NCBI RefSeq assembly: GCF_024172095.1
Contig: NZ_JAMZDX010000004.1
Span: forward strand, 806,001 to 870,000
DNA from: Kitasatospora cinereorecta
GTDB lineage: Bacteria; Actinomycetota; Actinomycetes; Streptomycetales; Streptomycetaceae
Direction of reading: 5' to 3'
DNA length: 64,000 nucleotides
Shown here: one piece after another, positions 56,781-64,000 of the stretch
Position numbering within the stretch: position 1 is the first letter of the stretch
Layout: each line of letters opens with the position of its first letter
Made by a program: the position numbers and the translations under genes
The notes under the pieces: model-generated
Told to the model about the DNA's origin: nothing
Databases searched by the model: none
The model's input: the letters and a program-made list of their open reading frames with translations, nothing else

Positions 56781-57833
56781 ATGAGGATTCTGGTCACCGG
56801 CGGCGCCGGGTTCATCGGTTCGGCGATCGTCCGCGCTTTGGCGCAGGAGCACGAGGTCCGGGTCGTCGACGCGCTGCTGCCCGCGGTCCACCCGTCCGGG
56901 GCGGCACCTGTCCTGCCGGGGGGCGTGGAGTTCCTGCCCGGCGACGTACGGGACCGTGCGGTGGTGGAGAAGGCGCTGGACGGGGTCGACGCGGTCTGCC
57001 ACCAGGCGGCGATGGTCGGGCTCGGCCTCGATCTGGACGACGCACCCGACTACGTGGGCTGCAACGATCTCGGCACCGCGGTCCTGCTCGCCGCGATGGC
57101 CCGGGCCGGGGTGCGGAACCTGGTGCTGGCCGGGTCGATGGTGGTCTACGGCGAGGGCCGGTACGTGTGCCCGGAGCACGGGCCGGTCGCGCCCGCGGCG
57201 CGCCGGCCGGCCGATCTCGACGCCGGCAGTTTCGAGCCGCCGTGTCCGATCTGCGGCGCCGCCCTGCGGCCGGGGCTGGTCGGGGAGGACGCGCCGGCGG
57301 ACCCGCGCAACGTGTACGCGGCCACCAAGCTTGCCCAGGAGCACCTGGCCGCAGCGTGGGCCCGCGGTTGCGGCGGCCGGGTCCTGACGCTGCGCTACCA
57401 CAACGTGTACGGACCGGGCATGCCGCGCGACACCCCGTATGCCGGGGTGGCGTCGCTGTTCCGCTCGGCGCTGGCCCGGGGCGAGGCACCGCGGGTGTTC
57501 GAGGACGGGGGCCAGCGGCGGGACTTCGTCCACGTCGACGACGTGGCCGCGGCCAACCTCGCCGCACTGGCGGCGGTCGGCGCCCGGCCGCCGGGCGACG
57601 CCAGGGTGTACAACGTGGGCAGCGGCGAGGTCCGCTCGGTCGGCGAGATGGCCGCGGCGCTGGCCGCCGCGTACGGTGGCCCGGCGCCGGTGGTGACGGG
57701 CGAGTACCGGCTCGGGGACGTCCGGCACGTCACCGCCGACTCGTCCCGGCTGCGTGCCGAGCTCGGCTGGCGGCCGCGGGTGTCGTTCGCCGCGGGGATG
57801 GCGGAGTTCGCCGCCGCGCCGCTGCGCGGGTGA
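56781..57833 (+). CDS. NAD-dependent nucleotide-sugar epimerase with Cys-rich insert
   Basis: 350-aa extended SDR. RILVTGGAGFIGSAIVRAL binds NAD; the Ser lies in VLAGSMVVYG and YxxxK in YAATKLAQEH. Between them is an insert with four Cys (CPEHG at about 132-136, CPICG at 155-159), likely zinc binding, as in some actinobacterial dTDP-rhamnose epimerase-like proteins. Late motif: RDFVHVDDVAAANL. It acts on a sugar nucleotide, probably for cell-surface glycans. ATG at 56781, leaderless. Confidence 0.9.
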   Translation: MRILVTGGAGFIGSAIVRALAQEHEVRVVDALLPAVHPSGAAPVLPGGVEFLPGDVRDRAVVEKALDGVDAVCHQAAMVGLGLDLDDAPDYVGCNDLGTAVLLAAMARAGVRNLVLAGSMVVYGEGRYVCPEHGPVAPAARRPADLDAGSFEPPCPICGAALRPGLVGEDAPADPRNVYAATKLAQEHLAAAWARGCGGRVLTLRYHNVYGPGMPRDTPYAGVASLFRSALARGEAPRVFEDGGQRRDFVHVDDVAAANLAALAAVGARPPGDARVYNVGSGEVRSVGEMAAALAAAYGGPAPVVTGEYRLGDVRHVTADSSRLRAELGWRPRVSFAAGMAEFAAAPLRG

Positions 57834-57856
57834 CCTCAGGCCGGCGACCCGTGACC

Positions 57857-59011
57857 TCAGCCGGCGACGGCGGGCAGGGCGATCTCGAAGCAGCAGCCCC
57901 CGGCGACGTTGTGCACCCGGGCGCGGCCCGCGTGGGCCTCGACGATGCCGCGGACGATGGCGAGGCCGAGTCCGGCCCCGCTGTCGCCGCCCTCGCCGCC
58001 CCGGTCGGCGCCGGCGTCCGCCGGGCGCGGGGTGCGGGCGGTGCTGCCGCGCCAGCCGGTCTCGAAGACCCGGGACAGGTCCTGCTCCGGGATGCCGCCG
58101 CAGCCGTCGGTGACGGAGAGCACCACCTCGTCGGCCTCGCGGCGGGCGGAGACGGCGACCACGCCGTCCTCGGGGGTGGAGCGGATGGCGTTGACCAGGA
58201 GGTTGCCGAGCACCCGGGTGATCTCCCGGCTGTCCACCTCGACCGGCTCCGCCTCGACCAGTCGGCCCTCCAGCCGCACGCCGCGCTGCCGGGCGAGCGG
58301 GTGGGCGCCGGCGAGTGCCTCGTCGACCAGGTCGTAGGCGGACACCCGGGACAGCGACAGCGACAGCGCGCCGGCCTGGATCCGGGAGAGCTCGAACAGG
58401 TCGTCGACCATGCCGGTGAGCCGTTCGACCTCGGTACGGATCCGCTTGAGGTACCGGTCGGGGCGGTCGGCGACACCGTCCTCCAGCGCCTCGGCCATGG
58501 CCCGCAGACCGGCCAGGGGGGTGCGCAGGTCGTGGGAGATCCAGGCGATCAGCTCGCGCCGCGAGGTGTCGAGCGCCTGGGCCCGGGCCCGGGATTCTGC
58601 CAGGCGCCCGCTGGTCGCCGCGAGTTCCCGGCTGAGCTGGGCGAGTTCCAGGCCGAGCGGGTGCTCCGGAGCGGTGAAGCCGGCGTCGCTGCCGACGGTG
58701 CGGGCCGCCTCGGTCAGCGCCCGGCTGCCGGCCACCACCTGGCGGCCGAGCAGCGCGGCCGTCAGCAGGGAGACCACCGAGGCCATGCACAGGACGGTGA
58801 TGACCACGCCGAGGTCGTGCCCGGACAGGAACATCGCCTGCGCGACGGCGAAGGTCCCCGAGGTGACCGCGAGCACGGTCACGGCCGCGACGCAGAACAG
58901 CGACAACGCCACCGAGCGGCGGCGCAGCAGGCGGACGGCGGCCCAGCCGAGCAGCCCGGCCCCGGCGGCGCCGAGGGCGGCGAACAGGGCGATCAGCAGC
59001 AGGTCCTTCAC
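57857..59011 (-). CDS. sensor histidine kinase
   Basis: 384 aa. Two membrane helices (about residues 5-28 and 36-88 region), then an HAMP-like linker, phosphoacceptor H160 (AWISHDLRTPLAGLR), N box (LGNLLVNAIRSTP), G1/G2 boxes (VTDGCGGIPEQD, GAGLGLAIVRGI). Partner of the response regulator, whose stop it overlaps by GTGA. The N box has Asn-Ala-Ile-Arg. The extracytoplasmic loop is short, so the signal is probably within the membrane. Confidence 0.92.
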   Translation of the reverse strand: MKDLLLIALFAALGAAGAGLLGWAAVRLLRRRSVALSLFCVAAVTVLAVTSGTFAVAQAMFLSGHDLGVVITVLCMASVVSLLTAALLGRQVVAGSRALTEAARTVGSDAGFTAPEHPLGLELAQLSRELAATSGRLAESRARAQALDTSRRELIAWISHDLRTPLAGLRAMAEALEDGVADRPDRYLKRIRTEVERLTGMVDDLFELSRIQAGALSLSLSRVSAYDLVDEALAGAHPLARQRGVRLEGRLVEAEPVEVDSREITRVLGNLLVNAIRSTPEDGVVAVSARREADEVVLSVTDGCGGIPEQDLSRVFETGWRGSTARTPRPADAGADRGGEGGDSGAGLGLAIVRGIVEAHAGRARVHNVAGGCCFEIALPAVAG

Positions 59012-59760
59012 GTGGTGGAGTCCTTCTCGCGGGTCACGGGGTCGTAGCGGTAGCCGACGCCCCACACGGTGTTGATCAGTACGGGCGCGGCGGGATCGTC
59101 CTCGATCTTCTCGCGCAGCCGTCGGATGTGGACCGTCACGGTGGACAGGTCGCCGAAGTCCCAGCCCCAGACGCGTTCCATCAGCTCCTGCCGGGAGAAC
59201 ACCGTGCCGGGGTTTCGGAGCAGGAACGCCAGGAGGTCGAACTCCCGCAGGGTCAGCAGCAGTTCGCGTCCCTGCCGGTGGGCGCGGCGGGCCTGCGGAT
59301 CGAGGGCGAGGTCGCCCGAGACCACCGGTCCGTCCGGGCCCGCGGCCGGCTTGGTGGCGCGGGAGCGCCGGAGCACGGACTCGATCCGCAGCACGAGTTC
59401 GCGGGGGCTGAAGGGCTTGGTGACGTAGTCGTCCGCGCCCAGTTCCAGGCCCAGGATGCGGTCCGCCTCGTCGCCCTTCGCGGTGAGCATCACCACCGGG
59501 AGGTCCGCCGCCGCCTGGTCGGCGCGCAGGGCGCGCAGGATCTGCAGGCCGTCGAGTCCGGGCAGCATGAGGTCCAGGACCAGCAGGTCGGGCCGGTGCG
59601 CGCGCGCAGCGGCGAGCCCGTGGCGGCCGTCGGCGGCCCGCTCGACCCGGTGCCCGGCCCGGGTGAGGTAGCCGGCGACGACCTCGGACACCGTCGGATC
59701 GTCGTCGATCACCAGGATGCGGGCGGGTTCGGGCCCGGTGGCGGGGGGACTCTCGTTCAC
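59008..59760 (-). CDS. OmpR/PhoB-family response regulator
   Basis: 250 aa. Receiver domain (residues 14-125) with D63 as phosphoacceptor (LLVLDLMLPGLDG), T at TAKGDEAD and K at TKPFSPREL. C-terminal winged helix 155-240 (LTLREFDLLAFLLRNPGTVFSRQELMERVWGWDF). GTG at 59760; an ATG at 59772 would add four residues, and neither has a good ribosome site. Repeated TTCCGTAAG sequences upstream are candidate binding sites. Confidence 0.92.
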   Translation of the reverse strand: MNESPPATGPEPARILVIDDDPTVSEVVAGYLTRAGHRVERAADGRHGLAAARAHRPDLLVLDLMLPGLDGLQILRALRADQAAADLPVVMLTAKGDEADRILGLELGADDYVTKPFSPRELVLRIESVLRRSRATKPAAGPDGPVVSGDLALDPQARRAHRQGRELLLTLREFDLLAFLLRNPGTVFSRQELMERVWGWDFGDLSTVTVHIRRLREKIEDDPAAPVLINTVWGVGYRYDPVTREKDSTT

Positions 59761-59810
59761 CCGGCCGAGCATACGAGCCGCCGGCACCGCCCCGGGCCGT
59801 GCGGGCATCC

Positions 59811-59828
59811 CCGTTCGGGTTCCGTAAG
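59811..59828 (+). promoter_or_regulatory. CCGTTCGGGTTCCGTAAG element, copy 1
   Basis: First copy of the motif shared by the glycan cluster. The run 59811-59831 matches 63465-63485 at 19 of 21 bases. Located between the response regulator and the GT fusion gene. Confidence 0.5.
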
Positions 59829-59870
59829 AACCCCGGGACGGGCCCGTCCGCCCTTCCGGCGACGTAGGAC

Positions 59871-59879
59871 TTCCGTAAG
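59871..59879 (+). promoter_or_regulatory. TTCCGTAAG element, copy 2
   Basis: Second copy, 51 bases from the first, placed just upstream of the expected -35 region of the GT fusion promoter. Confidence 0.45.
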
Positions 59880-59913
59880 GCGTCGATGACGGCAGGCAGC
59901 GGCACCGCGCCTC

Positions 59914-59919
59914 TAGCGT
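59914..59919 (+). promoter_or_regulatory. TAGCGT -10 of the glycosyltransferase promoter
   Basis: TAGCGT lies 7 bases before the GTG at 59927; with the motif copies upstream it forms a probable activated promoter. Confidence 0.5.
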
Positions 59920-59926
59920 GGCCGGT

Positions 59927-61273
59927 GTGACCCCATTCCCATCCCCTGACGTCCCGACGGACGTCGATGTCGTCCTGCCCTGCCTCGACGAGGCCGCCGC
60001 GCTGCCGTGGGTGCTCGGCCGGATCCCGGCCGGTTGGCGGGCGATCGTCGTCGACAACGGTTCCCGCGACGGCTCCGCCGAGCTGGCGCGCTCCCTCGGC
60101 GCCACGGTCGTCACGGAGCCGAGGCGCGGCTTCGGCGCCGCATGCCACGCCGGCCTCCTGGCAGCCTCCGCCGAGCTGGTCTGCTTCCTGGACTGCGACG
60201 GCTCGCTCGACCCCGCCCAGCTGCCGCTGGTCGTCGATCCCGTCCGGGCCGGCCACGCGGACCTCGTCCTCGGCCGCCGCCGCCCGGTGGCCGCCGCGGC
60301 GTGGCCGGCTCACGCCCGCCTCGCCAACGCCGTGCTCGCCGGCCTGCTCCGCCGGCGCACCGGTGTCCCCCTGCACGACCTCGGGCCGATGCGGGCGGCC
60401 CGCCGCGAGCGCCTGTTGGCGCTCGGGCTCGGGGACCGCCGGTCGGGCTACCCGCTGGAGATGGTCCTGACCGGCGCGGCGGCCGGCCTGCGGATCGCCG
60501 AGACGAGCGTCGACTACCTGCCCCGGACGGGCCGGTCCAAGGTCACCGGCACCGTACGGGGCACGCTGCGTGCCGTCCGCGACATGCGCCGGGTGCTGGC
60601 CGCTCCGCCGCCGACCCTGCTGGTGATCGCCAAGGCCCCGGTCCCCGGCCGGGTGAAGACCCGGCTCACCCCGCCCTGTACGCCCGAGCAGGCCGCCGCC
60701 CTGGCGGAGGCCGCTCTCGCCGACACGCTGGACACCCTCGCCGCGATGCCGGCCGGCCGCCGCCTCCTGGTGCTGGACGGCGATCCGGGCGACTGGCTGC
60801 CGGCGGGCTGGGAGGTCGTCGGTCAGGCGGCAGGCGGCCTGGACGTCCGGCTGGTGGACGCCTTCGCGCACGCCGCCCGGCTGGCGCCCGGCGCGCCGGC
60901 CCTCCTGGTCGGGATGGACACTCCGCAGCTGCGGGCCGCCACCCTAGCCGAGCCGCTGTCCGCGGCCCGGCGCACCGGCGTCGACGCCTGGTACGGGCCG
61001 GCCGCCGACGGCGGCTTCTGGGCGCTCGGGCTGGCCCGCCCGAGCGAGCGGTTGGCCCGGCAGCTGCTGCTCGGACTGCCCATGTCGACCGCCGGCACCG
61101 GCGCCGCACTGCTCGAGCGGCTGACCGCCGCCGGCCTCGCCGTGCACCATCTGCCGGTGCTGACCGATGTGGACACCGTCCCCGACGCCCACCGCGTGGC
61201 GGCCGAGGCGCCGGGCAGCCGGTTCGCCGCCCGGCTGCGCTCGTTCGACCTGGCGCCGGAGGTGGCCGGGTGA
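59927..61273 (+). CDS. bifunctional GT2-like glycosyltransferase/DUF2064 fusion
   Basis: 448 aa. The N-terminal GT2 domain (residues 10-215) has VVLPCLDEAAALP, VVDNGSRDGSAEL and the donor/metal FLDCDGSLDP. The C-terminal domain (225-440) is DUF2064/TIGR04282-type (LLVIAKAPVPGRVKTRL, LLVGMDTPQLRAATL). GTG at 59927, leaderless. First gene of an operon with a methyltransferase (GTGA overlap). Probably adds sugars to a lipid carrier. Confidence 0.9.
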   Translation: MTPFPSPDVPTDVDVVLPCLDEAAALPWVLGRIPAGWRAIVVDNGSRDGSAELARSLGATVVTEPRRGFGAACHAGLLAASAELVCFLDCDGSLDPAQLPLVVDPVRAGHADLVLGRRRPVAAAAWPAHARLANAVLAGLLRRRTGVPLHDLGPMRAARRERLLALGLGDRRSGYPLEMVLTGAAAGLRIAETSVDYLPRTGRSKVTGTVRGTLRAVRDMRRVLAAPPPTLLVIAKAPVPGRVKTRLTPPCTPEQAAALAEAALADTLDTLAAMPAGRRLLVLDGDPGDWLPAGWEVVGQAAGGLDVRLVDAFAHAARLAPGAPALLVGMDTPQLRAATLAEPLSAARRTGVDAWYGPAADGGFWALGLARPSERLARQLLLGLPMSTAGTGAALLERLTAAGLAVHHLPVLTDVDTVPDAHRVAAEAPGSRFAARLRSFDLAPEVAG

Positions 61274-61989
61274 CCGCCCCCGCCCTCTCCCGGACCGGTG
61301 GCCCGCACCCGGCCGGCGGTACGGCCCCGGCCCAGGTGCCCGACTGGGGTGACCCGTACGCCGATGCCGTCCGCGCCGGGCGCGGGCCGCTGTGGCTGCG
61401 CCACCGGGACGGCCGCCGCGTCCCCCTCGACGTCGAACGCTGGTGCGCGCCCGCGGCCGGCGCCGACCACAGCCTGCTGCTGCGGTGCACCCAACTGACC
61501 GCTCCGGTGCTCGACCTCGGCTGCGGACCGGGCCGCCTGGTGGCGGCCCTCCTCGCCCTCGGCATCCCGGCGCTCGGCGTCGACATCACCGGCGAGGCGG
61601 TGGCCCGGACCCGCCGCCTCGGCGCCCTCGCCCTGCGCCGCTCGCTCTTCGACCGGCTGCCCGGCGAGGGCCGCTGGGGCGGGGTCCTCCTCGCCGACGG
61701 CAACCTCGGCATCGGCGGCGACCCCGACGCGATCCTCGAACGCTGCGCTGAACTCCTCGCCCCCGGTGGCACCCTGCTGGTCGAGGTCGAGCCGCAGGAG
61801 CTCGACGAGCACAGCACCGTCCAGCTCGAGGGCGCACACGGCCGGCTGAGCCCGCCGTTCTCCTGGGCCCGGCTCGGCGCCGTGGCGACGGCCCGCCGTG
61901 CCCGCCGGGCCGGACTGGTCGAGACCGACCGCTGGGTCTCGCACGGGCGCCGCTTCCTCGCCCTGCAGGCCGGTCCGCGTACCGGCTGA
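61270..61989 (+). CDS. class I SAM-dependent methyltransferase
   Basis: 239 aa. Motif I is VLDLGCGPGRLVAALLA; VDITGEAVARTRRLGA ends the nucleotide loop; post-I LLADGNLGIGGD. GTG at 61270 overlaps the previous stop as GTGA, so translation is coupled. Likely acts on the same metabolite as the glycosyltransferase. Confidence 0.9.
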   Translation: MTAPALSRTGGPHPAGGTAPAQVPDWGDPYADAVRAGRGPLWLRHRDGRRVPLDVERWCAPAAGADHSLLLRCTQLTAPVLDLGCGPGRLVAALLALGIPALGVDITGEAVARTRRLGALALRRSLFDRLPGEGRWGGVLLADGNLGIGGDPDAILERCAELLAPGGTLLVEVEPQELDEHSTVQLEGAHGRLSPPFSWARLGAVATARRARRAGLVETDRWVSHGRRFLALQAGPRTG

Positions 61990-62025
61990 CCGCACGGCGG
62001 GACCGCCGCGGCACCGGATCGACAG

Positions 62026-63414
62026 TCACCGTCCGCGCGTCGCGGGCCGCACCCCCGCCGGGTCGGCCGCAGCCGGCCGCGGAGCCGCCCCGCCCGGGCG
62101 CTCGTACCGTCGCCTCAGAACCGGCACGGCGAGGACGCAGACCAGGGCGGCCCCGTAGGCGGCCTGCTGCGCCACCGGCCCGCCCGCCAGGTAGAGCACC
62201 TGCCCGGCGGCCGGGACCGCCAGCCACTCCCACCGGCCGTCGAGCGCCACCAGCGCCACCACCAGCAGCCCGTACCACGGGTACGCCGGTGCGGCGAGCA
62301 GCAGCGCCGTCCCGGTGACCAGCAGGGCTCCGCTCCAGGGGCGGTCCGGGTCACCGCACCGCAGCACCCGGGCGACCACCGCCACCAGGGCGAGGGCGGC
62401 CGCCCACGGCGCCCAGCCGTGCGGAAGCACCGCCTGCAGGAGCCCGAACCGGTCGAGGTGCCCCTGCTCGTACCCCTCCTCCTTCAGATAGCCCGGCAGG
62501 TAGCCGAGGACCGCCGCTCCGGAGACGGCGACGTGGGGCGCGTAGGCCAGCGCGAACGCCCCGGCGGCGCTGCCGAGGAGCACGAGGCCGGTCCGGACCG
62601 GCCGGCGCGACAGCAGCCCGGACAGCGCGCCGGGCAGGGCGAGTGCGGGCAGCAGCTTGGTCGCGACCGCCGCGCCCAGCAGCCCGCCGCCGGCGGCGGC
62701 TCGTCCGCGGGCCGCGCAGCCCAGCCCGGCCACCATCAGCAGGGCGCCGAGGGTGTCGATGTGCGCGTCATTGACCGCCCACACGGTGACCCCCGGGCAC
62801 CACCCCCACAGCGCCGCCCGCCGGCCGCCCCGCCCGACCGCCGTCAGGACGCCGGTGGTGGCGAGGGCCAGCAGCGCACCGCCCACCTGGACGCCGCGCA
62901 CCCCGCCCCCGAACAGATGGAGCGCGAGGAACCACGCCTGGGCGACCGGGGGGTAGATGGTGTGCACGGCGGGCCGGTTGATGCGGGTGCAGTCGCCCGC
63001 GGCCGTGCGGCGTTCGTCCCAGCCCGTGCAGCCGTCCCCCACCGGGAACAGGTCCGCGTCGCGCAGCCGGGCGAGTGCCGGGTCGTCCGGGGCGTGCGCG
63101 TACGGGGAGGTGCCGGCGGCCTGCACCCGGCCGTCCCACACGTACCGGTAGGCGTCGTCGCTGGTGCGCGGCGGTGCCAGCAGCCCGGCGGCCGCGACCA
63201 GGAAGCTCCCGGCGAGGACCAGCGGCACCACCTGACGGTCCGGCACCCGCCGCAGCAGCACCAGCGCGAGCACGAAGAGCGCGGTGTCGAGGGCGTACCA
63301 GCCGTAAAGCGGCCCGCGGTGCGCGAGCGTTCCGCCGACGGTCACGGTCAGCGCCAGCGCCGCCACCAGGGCGGTGAGGGCGAGCGCGCAGGGCAGGAGG
63401 GGGCGGGGGATCAC
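62026..63414 (-). CDS. GT87-type integral membrane glycosyltransferase
   Basis: 462 aa with about 11-12 membrane helices. The loop DDAYRYVWDGRVQAAGTSPY near residue 85-104 is the acidic acceptor/donor loop of polyprenol-sugar-dependent mannosyltransferases (GT-C fold), and HTIYPPVAQAWFLALH follows. Uses a lipid-linked mannose-type donor. GTG at 63414. It faces the methyltransferase gene, convergent. Confidence 0.87.
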   Translation of the reverse strand: MIPRPLLPCALALTALVAALALTVTVGGTLAHRGPLYGWYALDTALFVLALVLLRRVPDRQVVPLVLAGSFLVAAAGLLAPPRTSDDAYRYVWDGRVQAAGTSPYAHAPDDPALARLRDADLFPVGDGCTGWDERRTAAGDCTRINRPAVHTIYPPVAQAWFLALHLFGGGVRGVQVGGALLALATTGVLTAVGRGGRRAALWGWCPGVTVWAVNDAHIDTLGALLMVAGLGCAARGRAAAGGGLLGAAVATKLLPALALPGALSGLLSRRPVRTGLVLLGSAAGAFALAYAPHVAVSGAAVLGYLPGYLKEEGYEQGHLDRFGLLQAVLPHGWAPWAAALALVAVVARVLRCGDPDRPWSGALLVTGTALLLAAPAYPWYGLLVVALVALDGRWEWLAVPAAGQVLYLAGGPVAQQAAYGAALVCVLAVPVLRRRYERPGGAAPRPAAADPAGVRPATRGR

Positions 63415-63464
63415 GCGCCCACCCTGCCACCGCCGTTGCGTCGCCGACCGCACCGGCGAGGCCG

Positions 63465-63482
63465 CCGTTCGGATTCCGTAAG
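63465..63482 (+). promoter_or_regulatory. CCGTTCGGATTCCGTAAG element, copy 3
   Basis: Third copy of the motif, 47 bases before the GTG of the gene cut by the window end, between it and the divergent GT87 gene. Confidence 0.5.
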
Positions 63483-63528
63483 CACGTCGAACCCCCCGTC
63501 CGAGGTGCGGGGACGCTTCGATGAAGGG

Positions 63529-64000
63529 GTGGAATCCAAGCTCTCCGACATCCGACGCCGGCTCGATCACCCGCTGCCGACGCCCCCGCCGTCCCTGCGC
63601 CGCGGCCCGTTCCGCGACGGCGCGTTCCGCTCCTCGCTGCACGAGCCGCGCACCGCCGTCGTGCTCGGCCGGTGGCTGGGCGCGGCCCTGCTGGTCTGCT
63701 TCCTCACCGGTCTGACCAGCCATCTGCTCCAGGACCCGCCCACCTGGCTGTCCGGCCTGCTGCCCGCGCGCCCGGCCAACGGCTACCGGGTCACCCAGGG
63801 GCTGCACGTCATCAGCGGCATCGCCGCGATCCCGCTCGCCGCGGCCAAGCTGTGGACCGTCTACCCCCGGCTGTTCGAGTGGCCGCCGGCCCGCAGCGTG
63901 CTCCACGCCCTGGAACGCCTCGGCATCGCCGTCCTGGTCGCCGCCGTGCTGCTCGAGGTCTTCACCGGCCTGCTGAACACCCTCCAGTGGTACCCGTGGC
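63529..64000 (+). CDS. membrane protein, probable molybdopterin-dependent oxidoreductase N-terminus (partial)
   Basis: The 157 residues visible run off the window. Cytoplasmic start (VESKLSDIRRRLDHPLPTPPPSL), then four hydrophobic helices with His residues suited to a cytochrome b-type domain (HVISGIAAIPLAAAKLW, ERLGIAVLVAAVLLEVFTG). In Streptomyces this arrangement precedes a periplasmic sulfite-oxidase-like domain. GTG at 63529; TTCCGTAAG lies 47 bases upstream. Identity of the missing part is inference. Confidence 0.7.
   Translation, partial: MESKLSDIRRRLDHPLPTPPPSLRRGPFRDGAFRSSLHEPRTAVVLGRWLGAALLVCFLTGLTSHLLQDPPTWLSGLLPARPANGYRVTQGLHVISGIAAIPLAAAKLWTVYPRLFEWPPARSVLHALERLGIAVLVAAVLLEVFTGLLNTLQWYPW

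Overview
The window is 64 kb of very GC-rich chromosome from a filamentous actinomycete, almost certainly Streptomycetaceae (Streptomyces or Kitasatospora). The evidence is the extreme third-position GC bias, frequent GTG/TTG and leaderless starts, and lineage-typical families: an SsgA-like protein, a WhiB-like protein, mycothiol-dependent formaldehyde dehydrogenase, DUF5709/DUF6328/DUF6343-type proteins, SigE-type ECF and SigB/SigF-type sigma factors. No rRNA, tRNA, CRISPR array, insertion sequence or prophage is visible. About 80 genes are called.

Layout. (1) 0.3-8.2 kb: a small coiled-coil protein and two convergent NB-ARC/TPR (STAND) NTPases, one of 1726 aa. (2) 8.5-16.4 kb: a YbdK-type glutamate-cysteine ligase, an LLM flavin oxidoreductase, an SDR, an anti-sigma-type ATPase and an SRPBCC protein, then a tight run of amidinotransferase-fold hydrolase, heme-oxygenase-like di-iron protein, flavin-reductase-like protein, HemK2/MTQ2 methyltransferase and CDGSH protein. 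(3) 16.4-22.2 kb: iron-permease-like protein, SigB/SigF-family sigma factor, DoxX, two hemerythrins, a DUF2231-Rieske protein and small membrane proteins. (4) 22.2-26.0 kb: SoxR with a textbook sox box facing a 7Fe ferredoxin, an epimerase, and mycothiol-dependent formaldehyde dehydrogenase coupled to an MBL hydrolase. (5) 26.1-35.4 kb: a ferritin-like protein, several very small hydrophilic proteins, YihY, CsbD, a CDF transporter, WhiB, GNAT, ATP-grasp, DUF5709 and nucleotidyltransferase. (6) 35.4-45.7 kb: a second YbdK, HtpG (Hsp90), an ACT protein, AraC, SsgA-like, STAS plus SpoIIE-type phosphatase, a coiled-coil protein, DUF6328 and an ECF sigma with a membrane partner. (7) 45.7-56.7 kb: a 31-aa peptide gene, a MOSC pseudogene, ester cyclase, Ohr, cold-shock proteins, M20 peptidase, a rhomboid-like protein and several one-component regulators. 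(8) 56.7-64 kb: epimerase, two-component system, glycosyltransferase fusion, methyltransferase, GT87, and a membrane protein cut by the window end.

How the genes fit together. About twenty intergenic regions from 9.6 to 43.6 kb carry the same bipartite element, GNNT (usually GTTT or GATT), 14-16 bases, then GGGTAG or GGGCAG. This matches the known Streptomyces SigB-type promoter consensus. The element also lies upstream of the resident SigB/SigF-family sigma gene. The same interval encodes an anti-sigma-type ATPase, a STAS antagonist and a SpoIIE-type phosphatase, so the middle of the window reads as a general-stress regulon lying around its own partner-switching controls. Its likely outputs are iron, oxygen and redox handling, membrane proteins, small hydrophilic proteins and CsbD. 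At least six of these promoters sit 9-11 bases from the start codon and predict leaderless mRNAs.
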